This document shows, in pieces, positions 1 through 7,387 of a stretch of DNA of 30,308 bases. Made by a program: the position numbers and the translations under genes. Under the pieces are notes generated by a model. It saw only the letters and a program-made list of their open reading frames with translations. It was not told the DNA's origin and did no database searches. The DNA comes from Bacillota bacterium (lineage in GTDB: Bacteria; Bacillota; Clostridia; Christensenellales; JAEXRW01): NCBI GenBank assembly GCA_023454175.1, contig JAEXRW010000034.1, positions 1 through 30,308 on the forward strand, read 5' to 3'. Each line of letters opens with the position of its first letter. Position 1 is the first letter of the stretch.

Positions 1-127
1 TTCAAGACAGAAGACTCCTTCCATGGCATACAGACAACCTCACAATACAAGAATTGTCTGTATGGTAGCATTAAGGCTTACCCATGTCTTGAACACTTTA
101 ACTTACCGATGTCCTGAAACCGGACAC
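1..127. mobile_element. Probable terminal part of an insertion sequence (right-hand remnant)
   Basis: No gene is readable here. Two near-identical 17-mers, CTTACCCATGTCTTGAA (77-93) and CTTACCGATGTCCTGAA (102-118), lie in direct orientation with a 25-bp period and are followed by CCGGACACCC. Phased subterminal repeats of this kind are typical transposase-binding ends of IS481-like or IS21-like elements. A perfect 11-bp inverted repeat (27-37 with 54-64) lies just inside and could end the transposase transcript. The element body would lie to the left of the window. The family assignment is inference. The other end of the window also has an element end with 24-bp-phased repeats, but the motif differs. 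Confidence 0.4.
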
Positions 128-154
128 CCAAGGCAAATACTGATTTGCCTTGGG
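127..154. other. Perfect 12-bp hairpin next to the IS end
   Basis: CCCAAGGCAAAT (127-138) pairs perfectly with ATTTGCCTTGGG (143-154) around the loop ACTG. No T-run follows on the plus strand, so it is not a canonical intrinsic terminator. It may be part of the element end or a transcription-blocking structure beside it. Confidence 0.5.
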
Positions 155-211
155 GACGATCATATTACCCTGCGGGGAGTTAATGAGTGGACAGTTGGCA
201 GTTAGGGGATC

Positions 212-262
212 CCTCCTCCGGTCGCCTGACGGCGACAGCTCCCTCGTCTGAGGGAGCCAAGC
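212..262 (+). repeat. Structured intergenic repeat, copy 1
   Basis: The stem GTCGCC/GGCGAC (221-226, 231-236) is followed by AGCTCC and a second stem GCTCCCTC/GAGGGAGC (238-245, 250-257) ending in CAAG. It is a short copy of the repeat family found throughout the window and is closest to the copy at 21726-21800, where the first stem is GTCACC/GGTGAC. CCTGCGGGG blocks lie on both sides (about 170-178 and 268-276). The rest of 155-514 holds no gene that I can support. Confidence 0.7.
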
Positions 263-375
263 TGCCCCTGCGGGGGGAAATGCGCAATGTAAAATTGCGG
301 TGAACCCCGCGGGGAACAAATAGTTGACAGTTTCGGTATACGGCCAGGTGAAATGATATAACATCCTATTGAAAG

Positions 376-405
376 AGAGCCTGTCGATCATCATTGACAG
401 GCTCT
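376..405. terminator. 10-bp hairpin, possible terminator or leader structure
   Basis: AGAGCCTGTC (376-385) pairs perfectly with GACAGGCTCT (396-405), followed by TTGC. It lies 110 bp before the C39-like peptidase gene. It may terminate transcripts entering from the left or form part of that gene's leader. The U-run is too short to decide. Confidence 0.4.
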
Positions 406-514
406 TTGCATTCAAGCACATGCATAGAGGTGGAAGAGAATTACTGTAGTGAAGTTTCCACTTCTCTGGTAACATGAAATCCAGGCATTATCTATTTATT
501 TTTGGAGGTCTCAA

Positions 515-1198
515 ATGAAAAAGCCGGTCAAAGTGGTACTGATCATCCTCGCATCCCTCCTGGTGATCGCCGGAGCGTTCCTGGTGTATGTTCTTATCGA
601 TACAGCACCCCTGAAGGACGTATCGCACCTGCAAACGGAGGTGGATGCAATGAACCCGCAAACCGTATCCGTGGAAGGGGTAAAGCTCCTCACCCAGCCC
701 GACGGCTTCACGTGCGGGGAAACGACGATCTGCGTGACAGCATCATTTTGCGGGCAAAAGGAAATAACGCCGCAGGAGCTGATCACCCAATACCAGACGA
801 AGGGAAGCATGAACCCGGCCAGGTTCGTGGAAATACTCTCCCAGGAACTACCCGGCTACACGGTAACGTACAGGCACAACCTGAATGACGCGGAACTCCT
901 GCAGGGGATACACGACCAACTGCAACAGGGCATACCGGTCCCGGTGTTTTTCGGGGCTCCGAACCCCTTCAACAAGCCCTATTACGATTTCCACGCATCG
1001 GTGGTAACAGGGCTGGATCTGGCGGGCCAGCAGGTGACGATCGCAAACGTATATGGTTATGAAGAGAAGATCAGCCTGACCGATTTCATCAACAGGATGT
1101 CCTACCGGGGGACGGGCAACTATCCTTTCGTGCAAAAGGCTGTGCTCAAGCTGGGGATGATGGATAAAAATACATATATCATGATGGAAAAGAAATAA
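515..1198 (+). CDS. Membrane-anchored C39-like (papain-fold) peptidase
   Basis: This is a 227-residue protein with an N-terminal hydrophobic anchor (about residues 6-28) after a lysine-rich start, so the rest should lie outside the membrane. The catalytic domain resembles the C39-like cysteine peptidases. It has Q-P-D-G-F-T-C-G with candidate oxyanion Gln61 and nucleophile Cys67, then F-H-A-S-V-V-T-G with His160, and A-N-V-Y-G with Asn178 in the place of the third catalytic residue. The start has GGAGG at 504-508, six bases upstream. It stands alone: the next gene is on the other strand, and no bacteriocin transporter or substrate peptide is nearby, so export-linked leader processing is unlikely. 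Cell-wall or peptide hydrolysis is a guess; the substrate is unknown. Confidence 0.75.
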   Translation: MKKPVKVVLIILASLLVIAGAFLVYVLIDTAPLKDVSHLQTEVDAMNPQTVSVEGVKLLTQPDGFTCGETTICVTASFCGQKEITPQELITQYQTKGSMNPARFVEILSQELPGYTVTYRHNLNDAELLQGIHDQLQQGIPVPVFFGAPNPFNKPYYDFHASVVTGLDLAGQQVTIANVYGYEEKISLTDFINRMSYRGTGNYPFVQKAVLKLGMMDKNTYIMMEKK

Positions 1199-1267
1199 TC
1201 ACCCGTACACAGAGAGTCTTACGGGGAAATGTATAATATATGATTGCGGTATGACCTGCGGAAGTAA

Positions 1268-1343
1268 ACCCCTCAAGGCACATGCAACCCTATGGGTTGC
1301 TTAGATGCCAGCTCCCCTAATAGGGGCGCCATGCCTTAGGGCC
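1268..1343 (+). repeat. Structured intergenic repeat, copy 2
   Basis: It has nested stems: outer AAGGCA/TGCCTT (1275-1280, 1332-1337), then GCAACCC/GGGTTGC (1284-1290, 1294-1300), then CCCC/GGGG beside the GCTCCCC linker. Blocks reading ATTGCGGTATGACCTGCGG occur on both sides (about 1243-1261 and 1346-1365). The copy fills the spacer between the stops of two convergent genes, which is compatible with a bidirectional termination role. Confidence 0.65.
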
Positions 1344-1409
1344 TAATTGCGGTATGACCTGCGGGGGAAAAATATCTAACGGCTTGCACTCGAAGGTCAC
1401 TATTGCTGA

Positions 1410-2684
1410 TCACAGGAACGCACTGATGAGCAAATAGATATTCAGCCCCGTGACGACGGCGGCGACGGTCCAAAGCGTGATATTGCCGAGGACCGTATTT
1501 TTATATTTGCCCATCACCTTGGCAGAAGACGTCAGGTAGATCTGCAGGAAGATGGTGATCGGCAGCTGGATGCTGAGGAACATCTGGGAGTAGACGAGGC
1601 CCAGAAATTTATCAGGCAGGAAAAAGATGACGAGCGTGGCGGCCGTGAGGATGCCGGCAACGCCGATCTTGGTGCGTTTATCCTTGATATCATAGGGCTT
1701 TTTGTACATGCCCATGATGATCGAACCACCCGCCATGCCGGCCGTCAAGGTCGAAGACAGGCTCGAAAGGAGAAGGGCGAGGGCGAAGACGACTGCGGCA
1801 GCGCCGCCGAGCAGGGGGGTGAGCATGGCCTGCGCCTGGCCGATATCCGTCACCTGGATCCTGTTCGTAAAAAAGACGGAGGCGGCCACGAGGATCATGG
1901 CACTATTAATAGCCCAGCCCACGATCATGGAAAAAAGGGTATCCAGGAATTCATAACGCAATTGTTTCCGGATGGTCCTGTCATCCGTGAGGTTCCACTT
2001 GCGGCTCTGGATGACCTCGGAATGCAGGAAAAGGTTATGGGGCATGACCACGGCGCCGAGCACGGCCATGATGATGGGCATGGAGCCTTCCGGGAAGGAG
2101 GGGGTGAGCCAGCTGACCGCGGCCTGCGCCCAGTCGATATTCACCACGATAATTTCATATAAAAACGAAAGCCCGATGAGGGAGACGAAGCCGATGATGA
2201 TCTTTTCCACGCGCTTATACGAATTGGTAAAGAGCAGGATGATCACGGTGGCCAGCGCGATGACGGCGCCGACCTCCACAGGTATCTTCAAGAGCAGATT
2301 CAGCGCGAGCGCCGCGCCCAGGATCTCCGCCAGCGCTGTCGAAACCGAAGCGAGCACCGCCGTGGACAGGATGGATACGGAAAGCCAGGGCTTGAGATGC
2401 TTGGCGGCGGCCTCGGAGAGGCAGTCCCCGGTGGCGATGCCGAGGTGGGCGGCATTATGCTGGAGGATGACGAGCATCACGGTGGAGAGGGTGACCATCC
2501 AGAGCAGCGTGTAGCCGTAGGAAGCGCCTGCTGCGATATTGGAGGCCCAGTTGCCGGGGTCTATAAAACCGACCGTCACGAGGAGGCCGGGGCCGATATA
2601 TTTCAAAAAATCGGACGGGTGGAACTTATGCCCTGAACCTGTGGAACCGCCTGCGGGTGAATGCCTTTTTAAGAAACGAAACAT
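1410..2684 (-). CDS. mntH: Nramp-family Mn2+/Fe2+ transporter
   Basis: This is a 424-residue integral membrane protein with about eleven hydrophobic segments, the usual size for bacterial Nramp. Family proton-metal symporters bring Mn2+ or Fe2+ into the cell. The transmembrane-1 motif F-I-D-P-G-N-W supplies the metal-binding Asp and Asn. Transmembrane-6 reads G-A-V-V-M-P-H-N-L-F-L-H-S, with the Ala and Met of classical transition-metal Nramps. That argues against the Mg2+ or Al3+ variants, which lack this methionine. A GGAGGG site (2691-2696) sits six bases before the start. The gene is monocistronic and divergent from pspA. I saw no manganese riboswitch and no confident MntR site in the upstream region. 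Confidence 0.88.
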   Translation of the reverse strand: MFRFLKRHSPAGGSTGSGHKFHPSDFLKYIGPGLLVTVGFIDPGNWASNIAAGASYGYTLLWMVTLSTVMLVILQHNAAHLGIATGDCLSEAAAKHLKPWLSVSILSTAVLASVSTALAEILGAALALNLLLKIPVEVGAVIALATVIILLFTNSYKRVEKIIIGFVSLIGLSFLYEIIVVNIDWAQAAVSWLTPSFPEGSMPIIMAVLGAVVMPHNLFLHSEVIQSRKWNLTDDRTIRKQLRYEFLDTLFSMIVGWAINSAMILVAASVFFTNRIQVTDIGQAQAMLTPLLGGAAAVVFALALLLSSLSSTLTAGMAGGSIIMGMYKKPYDIKDKRTKIGVAGILTAATLVIFFLPDKFLGLVYSQMFLSIQLPITIFLQIYLTSSAKVMGKYKNTVLGNITLWTVAAVVTGLNIYLLISAFL

Positions 2685-2974
2685 GCAGTGCCCTCCGCCA
2701 TTTACCTTTTCCCCTTATCCTTATTATTACCACAGCAGGGCGCAACTGAAAACCCGAAAGATCATCCTGCCATCCAAAAAGGCTGCGCAACCGGTCCTGT
2801 CCAGCCTGCATCAGCCCCGCATTTTTCCGTCTGCGTGGTATAAAGCGTGATCCTTACCCGGATACAGCCCATAAACACTTTATGAACCATCAAAAAATCC
2901 CGATTGATAATAATGAACCTATACACCGACACATATAAATAGAAAAGGCGGCTGTAAGAACCTTGCAGGAAACA

Positions 2975-3003
2975 TTTACACAGGCCCATTATGACACTAT
3001 AAT
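2975..3003 (+). promoter_or_regulatory. Sigma-A-type promoter of the pspA operon
   Basis: TTTACA (2975-2980) and a perfect TATAAT (2998-3003) are separated by exactly 17 bases. The start would be near 3010, leaving a leader of about 70 bases. No sigma-54 site was seen, so this pspA is not arranged like the enterobacterial one. The rest of the 2697-2974 spacer holds no other confident element. Confidence 0.75.
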
Positions 3004-3081
3004 CAATTTAACAAAGCAATGAACATTCTGTTTCTTAAAAACCCTTACTTTTGAACATCAATCAAAAAAGGAGACATCAAA

Positions 3082-3750
3082 ATGGCAATTTTCGCACGTC
3101 TGGCAGACCTGCTCAAAGCCAACATCAACGACCTGATCGACAGGGCCGAAGACCCCGAGAAGATGCTCAAACAGATCATCATCGACATGGAGGAGCAGCT
3201 GGACAAGGCCACGCAGGGGCTCGGCACGGTGATGGCGAGCGAACGCCAGATCAAAAAGCAGCTGGAAGGCGCACAGGCGGAATCCAAACTGTGGGAGGAG
3301 CGCGCCAAGACCGCATTGAAAGGGGGCAACCAGGAACTGGCCAAACAGGCCGTGAACAGCAAGCTGGCTGCCGACGAAAACGTGAAAAGGTACCAGCAGA
3401 TGGCCGACGAACTCACCAAACAGGTGAATACTGTCCGCGGCCAGGTGAACGTACTGAAATCCAAGCTCGAAGAGGCCCGCACGAGGCAGACCATGCTGGT
3501 GGCCAGGGCGCAGGTGGCCGACGCACGCAAGACCGTGGCAAAGGCCGTGGGCGGCGTGGACAGCTCGGGGGCGTTTTCCAAGATGGATAAAATGGAGCAG
3601 AAGATCGCCGCGGAGGAAGCGCAGGCGGACGCGGCCTTCGACGTATCGGGCCTGAGCGCGGAACAGAACGACCCCTTCAAATCCATGGAAAAAGAGCAGG
3701 CGGCGGACGATGAACTGGCGCGCCTGATGAAAGAAGTATCCAAAGAATAA
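3082..3750 (+). CDS. pspA: PspA/IM30 (ESCRT-III-like) membrane-protecting protein
   Basis: This is a 222-residue, almost wholly alpha-helical protein. The start M-A-I-F-A-R-L-A-D-L-L-K-A-N-I-N is the amphipathic membrane-binding helix of PspA/Vipp1 proteins, followed by the family signature D-R-A-E-D-P-E-K-M-L-K-Q. A long charged coiled coil fills roughly residues 25-160. Family members are peripheral inner-leaflet proteins that polymerise on stressed membranes and limit proton leakage. An AAAGGAG site lies eight bases before the start. The next gene follows after only 14 bases with its own GGAGG, so the two form an operon ended by a strong terminator. The C-terminal segment (about 160-222) is acidic and likely flexible. 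The family call is firm; the stress that induces it is unknown. Confidence 0.93.
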   Translation: MAIFARLADLLKANINDLIDRAEDPEKMLKQIIIDMEEQLDKATQGLGTVMASERQIKKQLEGAQAESKLWEERAKTALKGGNQELAKQAVNSKLAADENVKRYQQMADELTKQVNTVRGQVNVLKSKLEEARTRQTMLVARAQVADARKTVAKAVGGVDSSGAFSKMDKMEQKIAAEEAQADAAFDVSGLSAEQNDPFKSMEKEQAADDELARLMKEVSKE

Positions 3751-3764
3751 GGAGGAATCACATC

Positions 3765-4550
3765 ATGGTGCCATACATCATCGGCGGGATCCTCGTGGTA
3801 CTGGGCGCATTCATCGCCATCTACGTGCCGCAGCGGATCAAACGCAAGAATGTGGAGATCCAATTTGCAAAGACCACCACGCTGGGCGAACTGAAACAGA
3901 CGCTGGCCGACAATGCGGCTGCGGGACTGGAAGGGTACCGGCAATATGCGGAGCTGAAAGGCGCCGCCGCCACGGACGCGCCCCAGAAGACGCCCTTTTC
4001 GGAGCAGGACGCAGCCTATTTCAACGCAGACCTGTACCAGGTGTACGAGGAAAGCGAACAGTATACGGATGAGCAGGGAACGCACACGCGCATGAAACGA
4101 AGCGAATCTCATCTTTCCAACCAGAAGAGCTATGCGCCGCTGCTCCTGCAGGATGCATCGGGCGGGCGCGCGGTGATCGAACTGGCGGAGACGGGCATGC
4201 AGCTGGATACCTGCAAGACGCTGGATAAATTTGAACCGACGGGCATGCTGCAGCAGTACAGCTTTTTCAGCGGCTTCAACTTCAACCCCATGGGTGCAAG
4301 GACGCTGGGATACCGCATGGTGGAACATACCATCCCTGTGGGCCAGCCCCTGTATGTGCTGGGCGAGGCCGAGCTGGCGGGGGACACCGTGACGATACGC
4401 AAGCCGAAGGACAAGAAGAAGCCCTTCATCGTATCCGTCAAGAGCGAAGGAGACCTGATCCGCGGCAACAAGACTGGCGCCATCGTTGCACTCGTTGGCG
4501 GCATCGTCCTGGCTGTGGCGGGGATCCTGGTCATGATACTCGTACATTAA
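3765..4550 (+). CDS. BAM/GIDE-domain (MULAN-like) membrane protein partnered with PspA
   Basis: This is a 261-residue protein with one N-terminal membrane segment (about 2-24) and one at the C-terminus (about 238-259). The middle region resembles the GIDE or BAM domain of the mitochondrial ligase MULAN: after an F-x-F core comes G-Y-R-M-V-E-H-T-I-P-V-G-Q-P-L-Y-V-L-G-E-A-E (about 185-206). Database annotation often calls bacterial relatives E3 ubiquitin ligase family protein, but no RING finger is present here, so ligase activity is not implied. It lies 14 bases after pspA with GGAGG before the start and shares its terminator. I infer that it acts with PspA at the membrane, perhaps as an anchor or sensor. 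Homology is based on motif memory. Confidence 0.7.
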   Translation: MVPYIIGGILVVLGAFIAIYVPQRIKRKNVEIQFAKTTTLGELKQTLADNAAAGLEGYRQYAELKGAAATDAPQKTPFSEQDAAYFNADLYQVYEESEQYTDEQGTHTRMKRSESHLSNQKSYAPLLLQDASGGRAVIELAETGMQLDTCKTLDKFEPTGMLQQYSFFSGFNFNPMGARTLGYRMVEHTIPVGQPLYVLGEAELAGDTVTIRKPKDKKKPFIVSVKSEGDLIRGNKTGAIVALVGGIVLAVAGILVMILVH

Positions 4551-4570
4551 AGATAGCATCACGCAGCATA

Positions 4571-4606
4571 AAGCAAAATGCCCCTTCAAGGGGCATTTTG
4601 CTTCTT
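4571..4606 (+). terminator. Intrinsic terminator after the pspA operon
   Basis: AAGCAAAATGCCCC pairs with GGGGCATTTTGCTT in a near-perfect hairpin (4571-4603), followed by CTTT. It begins 20 bases after the BAM/GIDE gene stop. Confidence 0.85.
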
Positions 4607-4775
4607 TAAGTCCTATTCAACATGCAAACTGCGAAATATCCCAGTTGATTTCGCCCGCAGTGGATGGTTACACGCAGATCTATAACGCACCAAAAGCACG
4701 GATACTGGATACGCTTCGAGGCAAGGATAATGCGGTAAGGCGCGCGCGCCATAAAAGCAAGGCAGGTGCAACAAA

Positions 4776-5999
4776 ATGAGCGAACTGATCAACAACCGGG
4801 AATACCGGCAGAAAGTATTGAAGGAACTGATCACTGAACTACACAACGGGAAGAGCGCGGAGGAAGTGAAGGCGCGGTTTGCCGAGACCTTTGAAGGCGT
4901 CTCAGCTACCGAGATCAGCGAGGTGGAGCAGGCGCTGATCATGGAGGGGATGCCTATTTCGGAGGTGCAGCGGCTGTGCGACGTGCACGCGGCGGTATTC
5001 AAGGGCTCCATCGAGGAGATCCACAAGCCGCAGGAACCCGCTGCACAGGCCGGGCACCCCATCGAGATATTTCAAAAAGAGAACCGGGAGATCGAAAAGC
5101 TCATCAACGAACAGATCCGGCCACACCTGCAAGGTTACATAACAGACAAAGACGGCGTGAGCCTGGCTGCATTAAAAGAGGATATGCAAAAGCTTTCCGA
5201 GATCGACAACCACTACAAACGCAAGGAGAACCTGCTTTTCCCGTACATGGAGAAGTACGGGATCACCGCCCCGCCCAAGGTGATGTGGGGGGTGGACGAC
5301 GAGATACGGGCATTGGTCAAAAGCACCCTTGCACTGCTGTCAGCTCCCAACCCGGACGCCAACGCCATTCAAACAACGGCAGAAGGCGCCATCGCAAAGA
5401 TCAACGAGATGATCTTCAAGGAGGAAAAAATCCTTTTCCCCATGGTGGCAGAGACACTCTCGGAGGATGAATGGAACCGCATCGCCCAGGAAAGCGGGGA
5501 AATCGGCTATACCCTGACGGGCGGTACGACACAATGGAAACCCATCAAAGAAGTGGTCGCGCCGACGGCGGAAGAGGCCGAGCAAACCGAGGACGGGCTG
5601 ATCCGCTTCGACACGGGCGTATTCACGAAGGCGGAATTGGAGGCCATGCTCAATACGCTGCCTCTCGACATCACCTATGTGGACAAGGAGGGGACGGTGC
5701 GGTATTTCTCGCAGGGGAGGGAGCGGATATTCCCGCGCACCAAGGCCATCATCGGGCGTAAGGTGGTGAACTGCCATCCGCCGGCGAGCGTGCATATCGT
5801 GGAGAAGATCGTATCCGACCTGGCCAGCGGGAAAAAGGAGCATGAGGACTTCTGGCTGCACCTGGGGGATAAATTCGCATTCATCCGCTACTATGCCGTA
5901 CGCGGCAAGGATGGGGAATTCCTGGGGGCGGCGGAGGTGACGCAGGACATCACGCCCATCCAAAGCATAACCGGGGAGAAGCGGCTGGCCACAGATTAA
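4776..5999 (+). CDS. DUF438, hemerythrin-like and PAS domain protein
   Basis: This is a 407-residue soluble protein. Residues about 5-85 form DUF438, and about 90-235 a hemerythrin-like four-helix region with H-Y-K-R-K-E-N-L-L-F-P and F-K-E-E-K-I-L-F-P repeats. Residues about 275-395 form a PAS domain containing the family motif C-H-P-P-A-S-V-H. Hemerythrin domains bind a di-iron centre, and such proteins in anaerobes are thought to sense or scavenge O2 or NO; that role is inferred. The third helix reads W-G-V-D-D-E-I-R, with Asp where many hemerythrin domains have a His ligand, so metal binding may differ. The ribosome site (AGGCAGGTG) is weak. The upstream 165 bases hold no clear promoter. 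It stands alone, ended by the terminator at 6106. Confidence 0.85.
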   Translation: MSELINNREYRQKVLKELITELHNGKSAEEVKARFAETFEGVSATEISEVEQALIMEGMPISEVQRLCDVHAAVFKGSIEEIHKPQEPAAQAGHPIEIFQKENREIEKLINEQIRPHLQGYITDKDGVSLAALKEDMQKLSEIDNHYKRKENLLFPYMEKYGITAPPKVMWGVDDEIRALVKSTLALLSAPNPDANAIQTTAEGAIAKINEMIFKEEKILFPMVAETLSEDEWNRIAQESGEIGYTLTGGTTQWKPIKEVVAPTAEEAEQTEDGLIRFDTGVFTKAELEAMLNTLPLDITYVDKEGTVRYFSQGRERIFPRTKAIIGRKVVNCHPPASVHIVEKIVSDLASGKKEHEDFWLHLGDKFAFIRYYAVRGKDGEFLGAAEVTQDITPIQSITGEKRLATD

Positions 6000-6105
6000 T
6001 CAAGCGAAGGAAACAACTATTCGGATCAAAAAAAGAGCAGGATGCAAATAACCACAGCTGAAACAAATCTGACGAAATAACGGGGGAAGAGTATATCCGG
6101 ATCTG

Positions 6106-6134
6106 AACAAGGCTCCAAAGGGGCCTTGTTTTTT
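6106..6134 (+). terminator. Intrinsic terminator after the DUF438 gene
   Basis: AACAAGGC (6106-6113) pairs with GCCTTGTT (6123-6130), followed by an uninterrupted run of T to 6134. The remaining spacer to 6304 is AT-rich around 6170-6245. I see nothing else in it that I can support. Confidence 0.85.
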
Positions 6135-6304
6135 ACGGCCATGTATTCTGCGTATGTCGAATAATGACTGATAATGAATATATATGAATAATATAGAAAA
6201 TGGTAATTATATATGCTACTATATAGGAAACAACATAAATACAGGAAACACAGTTCCCCCATGCCCGACCCATCACAATCCAAACAAAAGAAGGAGGCGT
6301 TATC

Positions 6305-6544
6305 ATGACCGAAGCGACGATCACCAAACCGGCAAAAAAAGAGAAACGCGCAAAAGTTATCGTAACACAAAGCAGGCTGAGAAGCCCGGTAGCCTGGACA
6401 GCTGTGGGTGCACTCATTTTCTTCGTGGTGAAAACATGGGTGGGATTTGAAATCCCGGGCTGGGATCAGTTCATCGTGCTTTTCATCGCAGTATTTTCGG
6501 CATTCGGCATCTTCAACAATCCGACGAGCAAAAAGGGCTTCTAA
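6305..6544 (+). CDS. Small holin-like membrane protein (phage holin type)
   Basis: This is a 79-residue protein with a basic N-terminal tail (K-K-E-K-R-A-K), two hydrophobic helices (about 30-46 and 54-70) and the ending G-I-F-N-N-P-T-S-K-K-G-F. The helix-loop-helix followed by N-N-P-T-x-K-x-G is the hallmark of the phi-LC3-type phage holin family (Phage_holin_1). Holins make membrane lesions that let an endolysin out. A strong AAGGAGG site (6291-6297) sits seven bases before the start. No endolysin, tail or other phage gene is adjacent, so this is a stranded or domesticated copy, possibly used for autolysis or protein release. The family call is good; the present function is unknown. Confidence 0.75.
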   Translation: MTEATITKPAKKEKRAKVIVTQSRLRSPVAWTAVGALIFFVVKTWVGFEIPGWDQFIVLFIAVFSAFGIFNNPTSKKGF

Positions 6545-6612
6545 GCCGGGCAGCAAGCGCGGCGCGCGCAGGCGGAATCATCGATATCCTATTTTCAGGT
6601 ACAACATTCAGG

Positions 6613-6650
6613 AAAAAACGCAGAAAGGCACGGATATCCTTCGTGCCTTT
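6613..6650 (-). terminator. Terminator shared by convergent genes
   Basis: AAAGGCACG (6624-6632) pairs with CGTGCCTTT (6642-6650). On the minus strand the stem is followed by TCTGCGTTTTTT, which suits the end of the ACT-domain gene. It also lies downstream of the holin-like gene. Confidence 0.7.
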
Positions 6651-6664
6651 CCATTATATGCCTG

Positions 6665-7198
6665 TCAGCTTTCGCCTTCCACCTTTTCCAGCCTTGCGCA
6701 GGATTCGAGGGGAACCCCCGTCAATATCCTCAGGGCTTTGCAGATATCCGAAACATCGATGAAATTCCGCGTGTCTTCACCGATATAGAAAGCATTTACC
6801 GTGACCTTGCACCAGAGCGCTCCGAAGACGGCGCTGATCGCTCCCACAGTACCTGGAACGATCTGCTGCTGGATGACCTGTTTCTCCTGATACCTGATAC
6901 GGAGCAGGTCGAGTATGGTGCGCACGACCGCGAGATCCCGCGCAGTCTCGGCATCGAGACTCCCGACCACCAACCGGACAAGGCTCAACCCCAAAGGCTG
7001 GATGCAGCGAGCGCATTCGCCCAAACCTGATTCAAGGAGCTTTGTCTGCATAAAACCGGTGATGCTGACATCCCGTCCGGCGATCCTGGCCAGAACTTCG
7101 GCCAGCAGCGGATCATCCGCATAGAAGCTGAACTGAGTCCTGAGCCTGAAAGCAAAACCTGCGGCGCCAAAACCTCCGCCGCCAAAACCTCCACTCAT
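6665..7198 (-). CDS. Glycine-rich N-terminus, tandem ACT-like domain protein
   Basis: This is a 177-residue protein. The start is chosen because GGAGGTG (7205-7211) lies six bases before this ATG; a longer open frame upstream has no such site. Residues 3-14 are almost all Gly, Ala and Phe. Two beta-alpha-beta modules follow. The first (about 18-98) contains V-S-I-T-G-F and L-V-R-L-V-V-G. The second (about 107-160) reads V-I-Q-Q-Q-I-V-P-G-T-V-G-A-I-S and V-T-V-N-A-F-Y-I-G, matching the P-G-x-(V/L) turn of ACT domains. ACT domains bind amino acids or similar ligands and regulate enzymes. No catalytic domain is attached, so it is probably a stand-alone sensor or partner protein. The ligand is unknown. 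It lies 189 bases downstream of the EFR1 gene with a terminator between them. Confidence 0.6.
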   Translation of the reverse strand: MSGGFGGGGFGAAGFAFRLRTQFSFYADDPLLAEVLARIAGRDVSITGFMQTKLLESGLGECARCIQPLGLSLVRLVVGSLDAETARDLAVVRTILDLLRIRYQEKQVIQQQIVPGTVGAISAVFGALWCKVTVNAFYIGEDTRNFIDVSDICKALRILTGVPLESCARLEKVEGES

Positions 7199-7305
7199 TT
7201 TTTTCACCTCCATCTTTCGTAATTCATGCTCCCTGCATTCATATGCGCAGGGGCCTACTATCATAGTATTCACGAGTGCCGGAAAGGTGAAAGTATATAT
7301 GTAGT

Positions 7306-7349
7306 GTAACCAAAATAGAAAACAAAGCGGCACGGCCCAAGGCCACGCC
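7306..7349 (-). terminator. Intrinsic terminator of the EFR1 gene
   Basis: Read on the minus strand, GGCGTGGCC pairs with GGCCGTGCC (7341-7349 with 7329-7337) around a 3-base loop, with G.U pairs, followed by the T-rich tract GCTTTGTTTTCTATTTT. It lies just downstream of the EFR1 stop and separates that gene from the ACT gene. Confidence 0.65.
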
Positions 7350-7387
7350 ACCGTACACTGATCAGCCTTATAATCCCGGTTCGGGCC

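Noticed and set aside
98..475. Minus-strand open frame of 125 codons at the left edge
   Set aside because: It runs through the IS end, two hairpins and a repeat copy, has no ribosome site and no recognisable domain.
2762..2989. Minus-strand 75-codon frame upstream of mntH
   Set aside because: It lies across the divergent promoter region, with no ribosome site and no family likeness.
3045..4589. Minus-strand open frame of 514 codons opposite the pspA operon
   Set aside because: It is a shadow of two well-recognised plus-strand genes and its product is low-complexity with no known motif.
6026..6556. Minus-strand frame opposite the holin-like gene
   Set aside because: It crosses the DUF438 terminator and the AT-rich spacer and has no start site. 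The holin frame has a strong one.
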